Shown: in pieces, positions 24,251-36,707 of the stretch
Position numbering within the stretch: the stretch's first letter is position 1
How the letters are laid out: every line of letters starts with the position of its first letter
Assembly: GCF_016545825.1 (NCBI RefSeq)
Contig: NC_052619.1
Location: 68,086,115 to 68,150,114 of the forward strand
Source: Eucalyptus grandis
Taxonomy: Eukaryota > Streptophyta > Magnoliopsida > Myrtales > Myrtaceae
DNA length: 64,000 nucleotides
Reading direction: 5' to 3'
Notes under the pieces: model-generated
The model's input: the letters and a program-made list of their open reading frames with translations, nothing else
Told to the model about the DNA's origin: nothing
The model's database searches: none
Position numbers and translations under genes: made by a program

Positions 24251-25389
24251 CAACGTCAAAATCCCATCAGGAGCAAAACGGCGAATAATAAAAATTAAGC
24301 TGCTGCACAGCCGATGAACAGAGCAACTATCACTAGCATTGCATACAGGCCACACGTAAAGCTGAATCAAATTGAATTTCACATAGAACATGCACCTTAT
24401 AAGCCTGTTGGGATTAACTGATTCCCAAAAACGGATTTGACACTAAATCGAACCCCCTAAAACGAATGCGGAAGACAAGCCCGAGAAAAATACGTATCAC
24501 CGATCCTAAAGCACACCACGGATTCGAGCGTACCTTGTTAGCCACAGATTATGCCGATAAGAGGAAGAGAATTTGTCACTATTCGATCCGATGACGACAA
24601 TTCGCTTGGAAGGGGAGAAGAAAGTTGCCTTGTGCTTACTGTATCTTCTATTTGAGGGAGAGAGAGCGTTTGTAAGAGAGGGAGACGTACGTTCGTTAAT
24701 TCCAAGAGGTGCGTTCTCCCTCTCTCTCCTCCCTTTTATACGACCCTCCATCCACGGGCCCTATTTCTGTGGGCCGGGCTTTTAGGCCCAACATGGGCGG
24801 ACGGGCCTTAAGCTCATCTCATATAAAACCATCAAAGCCCAACAATTATGAGTCGCGCGCGGATCCCTAACTTGAGAAGCCAGAAGTAGAAACCAAAGAA
24901 TCGGGTTATTCCCAATCGAAATCGAACTTCCTATAACCGAAAACCGGGAAGATGTTCCACAATTTTGAACAGAACCAATTGCAGCAAGTTTTCCATCGAC
25001 TCAATTAGGAAACCTCATCTCGCCCATACAGAAGAATGCACAATCGAGATTGCGAAACCCTAAAGAAATGCCGAGAGAGCGAACGACGGATCTCGAGTAG
25101 CCTCAACCTGGGAGACAAACGAGAAGGCGGACTGCTCGTCGGACACGGGGCCGGCGATCGCGATGAATTTGCTCTTCTTGACTTCCCTCTCGAACACGAC
25201 TCTCTCCTTGATCGTCGTGTGCGCCGCCGCCCCCGCCGCGCAGCGGCCGCGGAGGAGGGAGCGGCAGTGGCGGCCGTCGTGGCCATTGATCGGCGCTGCC
25301 CGGCAGTGACGGCGGCGGCGAAGAGGTGGGAGGGAGAGATGAGGCGGCGGCGGGTGGCGAAAATGGTGGTTGTAGCCGTTAATGCTCAT
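24251..25389 (-). pseudogene. Truncated duplicate of the IMPACT gene (exons 1-2)
   Basis: Matches 5,336-6,100. Exon 1 (about 25389-25108) keeps the block [18 protein letters not shown] in one frame, but MATTAATAAPSS at ATG 25286 lies in another, so the N-terminal part is frameshifted. Exon 2 is split by a solo LTR and its acceptor has become CAA. Exons 3-6 are absent: to the left the copy joins an FSH fragment. Confidence 0.88.
24406..24834. mobile_element. Solo LTR (429 bp) in exon 2 of the IMPACT duplicate
   Basis: Begins TGTTGGGATTAACTG and ends AAAACCATCA (TG...CA), flanked by an exact 5-bp duplication AAGCC (24401-24405 and 24835-24839). The intact IMPACT exon at 5,485-5,489 shows the empty site with a single AAGCC. 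It contains a TATA-like cttttatacg near 24,733. No internal retrotransposon sequence remains. Confidence 0.9.
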
Positions 25390-25587
25390 GCTCGTGTCTT
25401 CGCCGCTCCCCCGCGACGGGCATGTCGTTTTTGGCAATCCATTTCCACATAAATCGACTCCTTGCTGGCGATTTTTTTTTTTTTTTTTTTCAAAATCCTA
25501 TGTTTAAAAGTAATTTTTTTACTCGCATATATATATATATACGGATCACAATGGAATATGATGCGAAGAAAAAGAAATTGTTTCCAT

Positions 25588-25754
25588 AGGTAGGTCACAA
25601 CGGAAAGTAATTTGAATTATTTTGCTTTTATAGACTAGAGATTATGAAAATTATGCCATTAAAAAATGCTGAGGTAGGTCACAACGGAAAGTAATTTGAA
25701 TTATTTTGCTTTTATAGACTAGAGATTATGAAAATTATGCCATTAAAAAATGCT
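25588..25754. repeat. Tandem duplication of about 83-84 bp
   Basis: Two adjacent units starting aggtaggtcacaacgg (25588 and 25671) differ by one T. The duplicate locus near 7,490-7,570 has a single unit, so this arose after the block duplication. Confidence 0.9.
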
Positions 25755-28146
25755 GCCTATAGAACATTTTTCACACTGGACTTCGGCATGGTTTGTGGGG
25801 CCATGTCAACTTGAATTGATGAGAATTGTCGTTGAGAGGACATGATTGGAAAAACAATGAGAGTTTAAAATTATGATTAGAAAATTTAAAAGCCTAAGGA
25901 TTATTTAAAACGAGCGTGTATTTTATGAGATGACAGGAATTGTTTTATCTTTTTCTATAGTCTTGCTTCTTGGGACAATCACTCAAAAAATTACAATCAC
26001 AATGTAGATAATGAAAATTCCATACGAGCATCGTAATCACCAGCAAAAATTATTATTTTCACACGGAAAATGAAGATGTTTATTCACAAGAAGTGACTGT
26101 TTGGTACAAATTTCATGCAGCAACTTTAGCCGTAGAATTGGGCGTCACAACTTTTATAGGTTTTTATCCGGCACCTCATAAGTTGTAGGAGCAGCTCCAC
26201 AACCGTAGCAAGAAAGTATTCAGACAAAATGCATTCGAACACAAAACCAACAACCTATTTAGCATTGAACCGCAACAACAGATTACCAAGTGTCGACAAA
26301 CACAAGAACAAATGTTCAACCATAGTATAATTTTTTAAAAAACAGGCATGATAGAGCTCATCTTAACTTAATAATTAGTATCACCAAAAAACCATGGTAA
26401 CAAGTACAAGCTCCTACTCTGTTTTGTCATGCCAACAAATTAAATAGCTAAATAATTTATTTTTATTTTTCAAAAGAAAGAGCAGTCTTTTAAATAGTTA
26501 ATAACGTATCAATACAGGAATACTGGCTTCGGCACAATATCGACTAGTAGCCTTAGCTTCTAGTGTAAAGATCAAATTAGAAATCAATTTTTTTGGGAAA
26601 TTTTGTGCTTATATAGAGCTTCTAGTATAAAGATCACATCAGAAATCAGTTCTTTTGACAAATTTCGTGCTTATATTGTCCATTCAAATGTCAAATATGA
26701 TTAAATACTCATTTGCCATCCGTCACATCACTTGAAGTAGCTTAATACCTCCTTTCCTAATGCTACACGCCCCAGTTGCCCACAAAGGCGAAATGCACCA
26801 TGCAAAGGGGAAGACCTGGAGTGCAGGCATTGATTTTTTTGCAGCAGCTATAAACAAAGGCAGGTCTTCTAATAATCGTGGCAACTTATTGCTTGGTAAA
26901 ATTGACTCGCTGTTTCATGATATTGGCAGTGAGGATGTTCAATACTTAACAATATGATTTCATAAGCAATGCCATCGTGCAACTTCCACCGAAGTTAAAG
27001 TCAAAGGGACATACATAATGACTACATAAGAAATTCGATATATACTAAGAAAGTGCACTGAAATTTGCTTACTAAATGATATGATGACTAATTATTGTTG
27101 GATAAATTAAATCCCCAGTACCCCGCTCTTTATATGTTTAGCGATTCATAGTTCAAGCATGTCATATGTGCCGGCACATCATTTAGTAAAAAATATATAA
27201 CAAATACTCTATATCCCTAACATTGCTCTATGTCTATGTAAAGTGGGTCTAACCCCATCCAGCAACGAAATGAAATTCTCGATAGAATACCCAACACCAA
27301 TTCACAACGCCTAAAATATTAGGACTATCAACTTATAGTCAATAGACAAAACCAGGACATGAAAGCCTTTGCCCATAGAGTCCAGTCCAAAGCATCCGGA
27401 ACAATTCTACTTCACCTTTGCCAAGAACCCCTGTCTTAGAGTTCATTCGGTAACATTTATGTTCATGAGTACAATTTTTATTCATAAATAATTTTTCCTA
27501 TTTCTATCTCTAAGAACAACAAAGTGGATTTTGGAGCCGTGTTGGTTGTACAGTTTGACCCCTATTAATATATTGCTTACTCTTACCAAAAAAAAAAAAA
27601 AAACAAAACAACAAGGTGGATTTTTTTACTTATTGATTTTGTTTTAAATCTATTTCTAACCACTTTTCTATTTTGATAAATAGAAAAATTAGTTGTCTTT
27701 AATAAATAGATTTATGTTCTTTTTCTGTCCGAGGAACAAAATAACATAAAGAATAGAAAAACAAGATGGTCACCAAACAGGCTCTCACTGGCCGGAGAAG
27801 ATGACTTACTTGTAGTTTAAGAGCCTGAAGTAATAAACAAAAACCAAACTCAATAATCATTTTCTGGAAAATGTTCTCCAAATATTGAGTTTCCCATAAA
27901 ACAATCGCCCCCGGTAATCTACATTATAGCCGAAGCGATTACAACATGTAAGGTTACTTGATCGGAAACTTATTTTTTCGTGGTGTACCATTACATTCCT
28001 TATAGTATACCACGTACACGAGCAAATTGTTAAGAGATGAGCTCTTATATGCCTCGCCCTTCAAATTTTCAAAGGTTCAAAATAAGGGGCCAAATCACAA
28101 ATGAGAACTTTTATTATCTCCTAAGCTAGCTGCGATAAAGAACGGC
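25755..28146. other. AT-rich spacer, duplicate of 7.5-9.6 kb
   Basis: No gene is seen. It is collinear with 7,560-9,587 apart from indels and small insertions, one of which is the short LINE tail at 27.53 kb. A 65-codon open stretch at 26,760-26,957 is broken in the other copy. Confidence 0.7.
27532..27606 (+). mobile_element. 5'-truncated LINE (or LINE-mobilised) insertion with poly(A)
   Basis: A 55-base body (tggagccgtgttggttgtac...cttacc) followed by a run of A, flanked by a 17-bp target duplication aacaacaaRgtggattt (27515-27531 and 27607-27623, one mismatch). The other copy of this spacer near 9,060 lacks the insert. Confidence 0.85.
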
Positions 28147-30398
28147 TCATGTTGTAGCGAGATTTCGGATCTTCTCAATGAAATTGTTGACAATGTCGAG
28201 GCTTTGATCATCTGGGCAAGGAGCGACACAAGAAGAAAACTCAGTGTCGATGCAATATTTTAGGCATACTTAGAGCACGATGTTCCTGTCACCCAATAGA
28301 CAGAGAGATTAATCCCGACGAAATTACAATCGAGTTGATTTTCATTGTTCGTTCTTTTACATTAATTTGCAAAAGTGAAAATAAGAACAATGGGTAAGAG
28401 CATTCACAGTTCTAAAACTTGTTATAAAACTACAATTGAGTGAAATTGGGTAAGAGCATTGGCAAATCGTAAACTTTGTCACGAAATTGTAATTAAATCC
28501 TAAAACCTTTTAAAAGTACAATTAAATCTTAAAATTTGTCACAAAGAGCAGTAAGTCCTAGAATTGTCAAAAAGTCCATTTAAGTCCTAAAACCATAAAA
28601 TTTGTCAAATTTGTTTAATCAAGTATATCCATTGATTGCACTTTTTGAAAATTTTTGGATTTGAATGCACTTTCACGACAATTTCTTAAATTTGGTTGTA
28701 TATTTTGAAAGTTTTAGAACTTGATTGCAACTTTAAAAATTTATTACACTTTAGTGATAAGTTTTAAGACTTTCAGTACACTTTGGCAAAATAGAGAACT
28801 ACGTTAGATTAGCAGTGCCACTCACCGAGCTTGAGGATTGTGTGGCCCTTTGGGTGATGGATGACCATCGGATCCATGAACGAATCCAGCAGAGCGATCG
28901 ACTCCGGCTTCTGGAAATCCATCTCTCCAAACAACACAAATAATCACTTCTTAGATTTGTGAATGAACAAGGCCATGTTCTTGCAATCTTTCATTTCATC
29001 ATGTGAACGCACTTAGATTCCAATCTCTAGTTCTTATTTTGGCCTAACGACCTTGGCAGCGTTCGAAGAAGCTTGATTGCATCACGTAGAATCTTCTTTC
29101 GCATCTTTGATAGCGATAGCTTTCGTTTAGTCCCTAATCTTCTTAAAGAAATGCAGATTATGGTCCGAGTTCTTTCCACAGGAACGGATCAATAGCATTC
29201 TGTATGAAGCCACAGCTAGACTCGCTTAGACCTTTAGGTATAGGACGGCAGAGTATTCATCACCGATCCTACTTTGGAAAGCTGAATTTAGCCTAACCAC
29301 TTTGTATGTCGAACACCAAACCACAACTGATTATCCTCGTCGGACATCGTCAGACTCGGCTTTGAAGCTGGTAGCATTCATTGTGATTTTGATCGCAATA
29401 GAATCGATGAGAGCTAAGTTCGGGGAGTTACCATAAACATGAAGAGAAGGGCACCTGAGAGGAGCCAAAAACGCGTTAGCCGCCAGCGAGGGTGCGCTCA
29501 ATTTCGACCTGCTGAGCTTAGCCCCAGACATTATAATCACAAACTTGATTTTAGGCCCCTTGGTGAGCGCCAACCCCTGCAAATTTCAGCATTTTTTAAT
29601 TGCAAGAACTCAAACACAAGTTGTCTCGCTTAGCATTTTGTTTCTTCACGAATGAGTATCTCGGCCTGCATTCCTACCAATGCAGCAGCTAGAATGGTCC
29701 CCAGGTAATCAAAACGAAACAATCTCGTAAACATGACGACGGAGTATTCGGTTGTGTGTTTCTTCTTTTGTTTTTGTGGCCCCAAAGCCTCAAAATTAAG
29801 AAGTTGAACGACCCAAAAGAAGGAGGAGGGAGGAGGAGGAGGAGGAGATGCGCCCGTCTTTTTTGTGGACCAGACTCACCTGGGAAAAACCCAGTAAACC
29901 ATCAAAGGACCGTTCTTCAACATGAAATCTTCAAGGAAAGCGATGCACTCTTCAAAGTTCTCGTACTCAGTGAAATCCTGAATCAGGACACTCAAGTATC
30001 AGCTCGAATAATTTCCTTTTTCTTGCTAAGAACCCGTTTGGTATAACTATAGCTGCACTGTGCCACCATCATATGGCGACATTTCATAGTGTCGTAGTTT
30101 TGAAACGTCAGGTTGCAACACTATAGTACAGCTGGAGAGTTGCACCAAATGGGGCTCCAAATGAAACTGGAAATCTGGCCTGATTGGCCCGGAACCACTC
30201 GAATTAGGGAGGATCGGAGATGCCCTCCACGCTAGACTTGCCCCTGGATGGGTACTGGCCGTCAACGAACACCAGGTCCAGCTTCTCCAGGACGGATTCG
30301 GGCCATTTATGGATCTGCGTCTCGAGGATTTTAGCGCTGGTTCTGAACCTGTGGAGGCCCAGAATCCTGGGCTTCTCACCGGCTCAGCTTTCGGCCAT
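28147..30398 (-). pseudogene. FSH serine hydrolase copy E5 (pseudogene)
   Basis: All six exons can be placed: 30398-30180, 29977-29880, about 29701-29661, 29576-29432, 28927-28826, 28211-28147. Lesions: TGA at codon 5 and a TAA inside the DPPYFEW block of exon 1; a GC instead of GT donor after exon 1; one base lost in exon 2 (98 nt); exon 3 acceptor changed to CTG and its donor GT to AT; exon 5 acceptor lost. The terminal exon is still open. It pairs with E1. Confidence 0.9.
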
Positions 30399-33300
30399 GG
30401 CTTTCGCTTTCTCTACAATCCTGGGAATGAACTAGGAGGAAGAACTGGAGAGGAGTTGCAACTTTAAATTTCGGGTCCTCTCCCCCCACCAACCACACCC
30501 ACCAAAAAACCTCGAGTTAGGACCCTAGATACTATTGACCAACCAGCCGTTTTCTTTCGTGATTCTCTCTTGCAACTTATACAAACTGAACCTTCACTGT
30601 CTTCCCAGATGAATTTTCTGTAATATGGATTTAGGCCGAGCCTATGGACCCGTCTTAAAAGATAACGTCTTCCGTGCATCGACATGGCCATATACTCGAC
30701 GAATGTCCATAGGCGTGAAGTTTGCTACATAGGAACTGTAACTATGTCGTGTTGCAACCATACTGTGAAGTGCTGTGCCACGGTGCTTAGCTTAAAACTG
30801 GTTGGGGCGATTTGCTAAAAGTTGCTATATAATGATGCGACCGCGAATGTGCTGCAGTTCTGAGGTGTTCGCCAAAACACTTCGTGAAAATTGCAGCATC
30901 CTTTTCACAATCGAAACTATTCAGGGAAAAGCTGTATCGGACAGCATCTTAGATTGTAATGCTCTTCTTAGTTGGCTTATTGACCTAGCAAGATTATCTA
31001 AAGAAGCTTAGTTTTATAATTATAGAGAGATGTCCTATAATTCAACAATAATTATAGCTGCTCATGGCATGCGCCTAGCATTCTCTTCTATTTTGGATTA
31101 TGATTTCACTCGGTGAATATTGCACGATAATAGCTTTAAAGAGATGGATTGATAACTGGTAAATATAGAAGAGGAATTTCGATTTTTTTTTTTTGTTTCC
31201 CAAATACAATGAATAAAATTTACATACATATCTGTATGCATGGTTACGTGTGCTGGCAAAAAATATTTCCAATAATGTGGCGAATATCTTGCTTGTGATA
31301 GTATTATTTCATTAGAGCATTATCGAACTGTGCATTAGGTCAATTGGACAAGGTAATTTTCCACATCACTAGTGGTGTACCGTGTAAGATGGTTGGTAGC
31401 AATTGGATTGTCACATTGGCTATTTTCGCAAAAATTAATCAGAATCATTATATTATAATTGTGTAAAGATTCTGGGCTAAATTGGAAAAAAAATGGATTG
31501 TATTGATATTTTTACAATAAGTTTAAAATTGGTTGTCATGTGTTCAATTTTCGACCAGGTGATAGAATTTAAAAACATATATTTTCGCCGGACGGAGTTT
31601 ATGCTATTGTCAAGAAGATGGGTGGGTTTGACCTTAGAGATAGGTTTGGTTCTTTCCATCTTGTCCTGAAAACAACTCACTATGGATCCTAATCTACTGT
31701 AGATTATCTACATTTGCAAATCAGTTGGGCGGGATTGGAATATATAAGGTTTCTCGTTCGGAAACTTGTGTTCGTAGCATACATTCTTTAGATATATATT
31801 TGGCTTATGATGTATTTCATAGTTAGGTGCAATGATGCCTGACATTTAGATCCTATAGCAAAAAGCACCCGGTTCAACTGATCTCACTAGCACTCTATTT
31901 TCCAATAGATCATTTAGCAATGTGTTGCCCTTCTAGTGGTACTAATTTTTTGGGAAATTACAAGCTGCCTCCTCCTTAGGAGATGTTTTGGTCTTATAGA
32001 AGATAAGGCCTTGAATAGCTAAGCAAACGAGTGAGCAGTTCTAGGTTCCTTATAAGTTTCATCTAGAACCTGCTTGTCGATACACATTCCTCAATTTTTG
32101 GAACTTGGAACCCATATGCCAGTACCTGAAACCTAGAACTTACCCTATCATAGGTTCCGAGATCAGCTCCATGGTCTAATAATTTTTTTTTTTAATCTCC
32201 TATTTAGTTAAGCAAAACAAAAGTCAATGCAACAACAACAATGAAAACTTCTAATTTATCAATAGCAACAATCCATAAAAGATAAACACGTAAAATAAAA
32301 TAAATAATAAAAAAAGTTTAAAAGATATGACATAAAACCTAAATTACATAATTTCAGTCCTCAATCATCCGTCAAAGATTATTCTAAATTCTAACCACAT
32401 GAAATCAAAAGAAACAACAATCATTGTTAATCATTGAATTAGTAGTTTTAAATTTAAAATTACTATTAACTAAACTAAAGTAATTATTAGAAAGCCTCAC
32501 CACACATATTCATTTTGCTTCAATTGGTAAACTCTATTTACCGATAATAATCTCTTCGTTAAGACAATCCATATCTATGAAAAAAAAAGATTAAAGAAAA
32601 CATTCACTCATTTGAGATATAAAAGAGATTAAAATATATAAACGAATATGAATATCACTTTAGGTGCCATATCGGGAGGAAAATTTGGTATTTTACTTTA
32701 GGTTTCCCGCTCTCAGTTCTGGTTCTGTTCCAATTCTCAGTCTCGATTTCAGTTCTTAGTCCTAATTTTGGTTTAGTTCTCAGTTCCGGTTTGGTTCCTA
32801 TGGGAATGGGCAACTGGCAGTTCCTGTAAAAGTAGAATTAGGAATCAAACCATCTCCTTAGAACTTGGAATCAGATTGGTTCCCACTGATTGAGTACTCC
32901 AGTTCCTCATTCTACCTAGAACCATGCTAATCTCTATGCAGGAGGGTTAATATTCATGGGTTTTTTTTGTTATGCCGAAAGCCAAACTTGTTGAAGAGAT
33001 AAAATATAACTAGGGTATATCTTTTTTATCAGAGATTGAATTGATCACAACCAAAAATTGTGATGCGTTCTAGAAAATAAAACTTCCATTGAAGGAAGCA
33101 AATGCGAGATTTTCATGTAAATTCTTGTAGAATCATGAATACCAAGTCACCATGTGACCCCTTTAATAGTTAACAGCAATCGCCTTCTAGGGCAAAGGGC
33201 CTACCACACCAAAGAGGATCTCTACTTAGCACTCACACTCGACTCCGAAAGGAATGCTTGGCATTGCGCGTATCAACCTGTGCAGTGCTACAAAAAGGAA

Positions 33301-33430
33301 AACAAACTCCAATCATATTAAGACAAAAAAAAAAACTCCATTCATATATTTTTTAATTTATCTATAAAAGAAGATTACATTAAAAAAATGTAACCAATTT
33401 TTTCATTTCCTTGGGTCACTGGCCATCTTG
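30399..33430. other. Spacer between E5 and E6
   Basis: 30.48-31.0 kb is the shared 5' flank. 31.15-31.98 kb is the shared 3' flank of the E3/E7 type but without the hydrolase that should follow, so another copy was lost here. About 32.0-32.96 kb is an AT-rich stretch bounded by ggttcc-rich segments (32.05-32.17 and 32.69-32.93 kb) that face each other, probably a diverged relative of the 6.3 kb hAT-like element. 32.97-33.43 kb shows nothing I recognise. Confidence 0.6.
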
Positions 33431-33565
33431 CTAATGTCCTTAAAAGGAGAGAAGGAACATGAGAGTATCAATCAACAATTAGATAGAAGGATGAGACTAG
33501 CTTCAGGCACCCAGAATGAGTTAGAGTTACCTCAAAAAAAGATACTAGAGTGTATAAAAGATGTT

Positions 33566-34190
33566 CAGGAGAACGGCATTAGATATGCTAAAAGTTGTAT
33601 ACGACGCTCACTTTAATACCAAAAGTTTATTTTTAGATCACTTAAGTGTCATTAAAAAAAAAAACAATTATTGAAGTGCCAACGCCGATCTAGGTCACCG
33701 GAAGTTCAACGTGGCCATATTTGTATTAATTTCTCAATCCTATGTGGCTTACTAGCATGCCCAGTTAGCATATAATCCCTAAATAATGTCATGTAGATAA
33801 GTTGACGAGTCCTTATTTGAGTGCCAAAAATTGTAAATATGGCTCGTTTGAGAGTTAATTATTGTTGAAAATGATTACTTAAGTACCAATCATTGTGAGA
33901 AAATAATCACTTCAATGCTAGTCATTGTTAAAAAGTGATCATTTTAGTGCTAACATCAATAAAAAATGTGATCATTGTGCGACGTCGTTTTGGCCATCCA
34001 TGTGGATTTGATATTTTTAAAAATATGCCAAGTCTTATTAAAATTTAGTTATAAAGGCCATCTAATCAATTTAGCTGGAATTCTCGTTAGAGGCACTTAA
34101 ATGATATTTTTTTATTCGACCTGACACTTAAGTGAGCCGGTAAAAATTTTGGTGCCGTACACAACTGTTGACACTTCTAGCGTCCTTGTC
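33566..34190. mobile_element. Nonautonomous MULE-like element with 9-bp target duplication
   Basis: Flanked by exact AAAGATGTT (33557-33565 and 34191-34199). The ends form an imperfect inverted repeat of 40 or more bases; both contain the word agttgtRtacgRc and the phrase cacttaagtgtca. It inserted in the 3' flank of E6. The corresponding E2 flank at 12.53 kb lacks it. No coding content. Confidence 0.85.
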
Positions 34191-34318
34191 AAAGATGTTT
34201 CCTAAAAGCTTTGTAGAGGTAAAAACAAAAAAAGGAAAAAAAAAGAAAGAAAGGAAGAGAGCCTAATTACAAATGAGAATTTTTGTTATCTCCTTAGCTA
34301 GTTGTGATAAATTATGGC

Positions 34319-36001
34319 TTACGTAGTAGCGTGATTTCGGATCTTCTCAATGAAATTGTTGACAACCTCTAGACTTTGATCATCTGCTCAATAGAGAAAA
34401 AAAAAACACTTAGTGCCAACACGAATCAGTAGAAAGAGAAATATTCCGAGATTCTTAGAGCACGACGTTCCTATCCCCTGATAGAACAGAGACTAATCCT
34501 GGCAAAATTACTATCGAGTCGGTAGTGACACTAACCGAGCATGGGGATTGTGTGGCCTCTCAGGTGATGTACGACAATCGGATCCACGAACGAATCGAGC
34601 AGAGCGATCGAATCTGGCTTCTGGAAATCGTTCTCGCCTAACAGCACAATAAACACTTCTCAATTTATCAGTCAACGAGGCCATGATGCGTACCCACTTA
34701 ATCCATGATCTCTTTCCTAGTTGGCTAATTGACCTTGCCAGTGTTTGAAGAAGCTTGATTACATCATGTGGATCTTATTGCACATCTTGATGTTGACACT
34801 TCTTGTTTAGTCCGAAATCTCCGAATTCAAAGTGGAAAAGAAGATATGGTCCAAGTTCTTTTGACAGGACTCATTTAGACCTTTAGGTATGGGACAGCAG
34901 AAAAATCATCACTGATCCTACTTTTGATTGCTGAAATTTAGCCTAATGACGTCATGCGGTTGGTTGTGACAACTAACTATAGATAACTAAAGTCGTTGTC
35001 GGGCACCGTCGGACTGGACTTCAAAACTTGTAGCATGTTAATTGCGATTGGATTGTAGTAAAATGAAAGAGAGCCAAGTTCAGGTAGTTACCTATAAGAT
35101 GAAGAGAAGGGCACTTGACAGGAGGGGAAAACGCATTAGCTGCCAGCGGAGGTGCGCCATATTTCGATCCGCCGAGCTTAGCCCCGGAAATTAAAATCAG
35201 AAACTTGATCTTGGGCACCTTGGTGAGCACCAAACCCTGCAAATTTCAGCATTTTGTTAATTGCAGCAACCCGATCAAAACGTCCTGTTGCTTCACATTT
35301 TCCCTTCATTTATGTGTTTTGATTTGGACTTATGTTGGAATAAGAAGATAGCAAAAAGTGTACCTCTGCCTGCATTCCTGGCAATGCTGCAGCTAGAACG
35401 GCTCCCTGGTAATCAAAACACGAAAATGTCATGAACAAGACATGATACGATGTGGTTTTTGTTTGTTTGTCTCTTTTCTTTCTTCTTGTAGCCCCAAAAC
35501 CTCAAAAATTTAAGAACTTGAACGAGCCCCTCAAGAGAAAAGATGCTGCTTTTTCTTTTCATGTGACCGGACTCACCTGGGAAAAACCCAGTAAACCATC
35601 AAAGGGACCGTTCTTCACCATGAAATCTTCAATGAAATCGATGCACTCTTCAAAGTTCTCGAACTCTGTAAAATCCTGAACCCCAACACTCTTCAAAGTT
35701 CTTGTAATCTTCAAAGATCCGGGTCGCAGTAGTGCAGTTACAGTTACATCATATGGAGTCCAAATGAAACTGGAAATCTGACCTGATTGGCTTGGAACCA
35801 CTCGAAGTAGGGCGGATCGAAGATGCCCTCCACACCGGACTTGCCCATGGACGGGTACGGGGCGTTGAGGTACACCAGATCCAGCTTCTCCAGGACGGAT
35901 TCGGGCCATTTATGGATCTGCGTCTCGAGGATCTTAGCGCTCATTCTGAACCCGTGGAGGCACAGAATCCTGGGCTTCTCATGGGTATGGCTTTCGGTCA
36001 T
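34319..36001 (-). CDS. FSH-type serine hydrolase E6, six exons, intact
   Basis: Exons: 36001-35783, 35675-35577, 35405-35364, 35236-35092, 34637-34536, 34383-34319 (TAA), in total 223 residues. Nucleophile GFSQ|GA across exons 2-3, Asp in GENDFQKPDS, His in HHLRGHTIPML. As in E2 the usual Pro-Lys before the Gly-His is altered, here to Leu-Arg. The conserved DAPYPS reads NAPYPS. A solo LTR sits 38 bases upstream of the ATG, and a Harbinger-like element lies further upstream, so the coding frame is sound but the promoter is probably disturbed or replaced. The closest relative by flank and sequence is E2. Confidence 0.9.
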
Positions 36002-36039
36002 CGCTTTTGCTTTCTCCTACTATCCTGGGAGTGAACTAG

Positions 36040-36571
36040 TGTTAGAAAATAGTAAAATTGGTTTTGTGTTTTGATTAGCTTATTTGTCTTTTAATTGTTT
36101 TTTGGCTATGTGTAAGCAAGAGTTAGTCGGTTTGTAAACCGTCAAAGAAACGTGTGCTTCAGCACCACGTCTCTCTAAGCCGCCGGAGAAGAAAAATCAT
36201 GAAGAAAGTACAAGTATCTTGGGCACAACAATAAAATATTATCATACTTGCTGCTGGAGATCTCAAGAAGTACGAAGGAAGGTGAACTTGTGGCTTGCAA
36301 CTTGGACTTGAAGGAAACGCAGCCCACAATTTTTGAGAAGAAAAGTTCAACTTTAACTCTTGCATGTCTAAAGTCCAGGCGGTGAAGTGCTTATAGATAT
36401 AGGGTTATGTTAGTTTTTTTTTAGTGTGTGAGAGAGTGAGATTTTAGAGAGTGTTTTAAGCTTAGCAAAGTTAGTGTGTGTACTCTCTTAAGCCTTTACA
36501 AAGGCATATTGTGTAATATAATCTCTCTTTGTGTGTGTACTCTCTCCCTCCAAATCCTTTTGGTTCCAACA
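36040..36571. mobile_element. Solo LTR (532 bp) just upstream of E6
   Basis: Begins TGTTAGAAAATAG and ends GGTTCCAACA, flanked by exact ACTAG (36035-36039 and 36572-36576). E7 (46,8xx, 'gaactagagcagg') and E2 show the uninterrupted site. The right half contains repeated tgtgtgtactctct words and a gtaatataat segment that could serve as LTR promoter/polyA signals. Confidence 0.92.
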
Positions 36572-36707
36572 ACTAGGACAGGAGTTGGAGTGAAGTCTCA
36601 ACTACAAAGTTAATCCTCTGGTTTTTGGTCATTTCTCTCTACAGTCCGTGTGATAAAATCCGTTCAAAGTCTAACTTATATGGATGACCCATTCGCTTCG
36701 GCTCTTA

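Noticed and set aside
24500..24790. Open frames of 81 and 70 codons at 24.5-24.8 kb
   Set aside because: They lie within the solo LTR defined by TG...CA ends and the AAGCC duplication.
26760..26957. 65-codon plus-strand frame
   Set aside because: The duplicate at about 8,345-8,527 is broken by indels and stops, so the frame is not under constraint.
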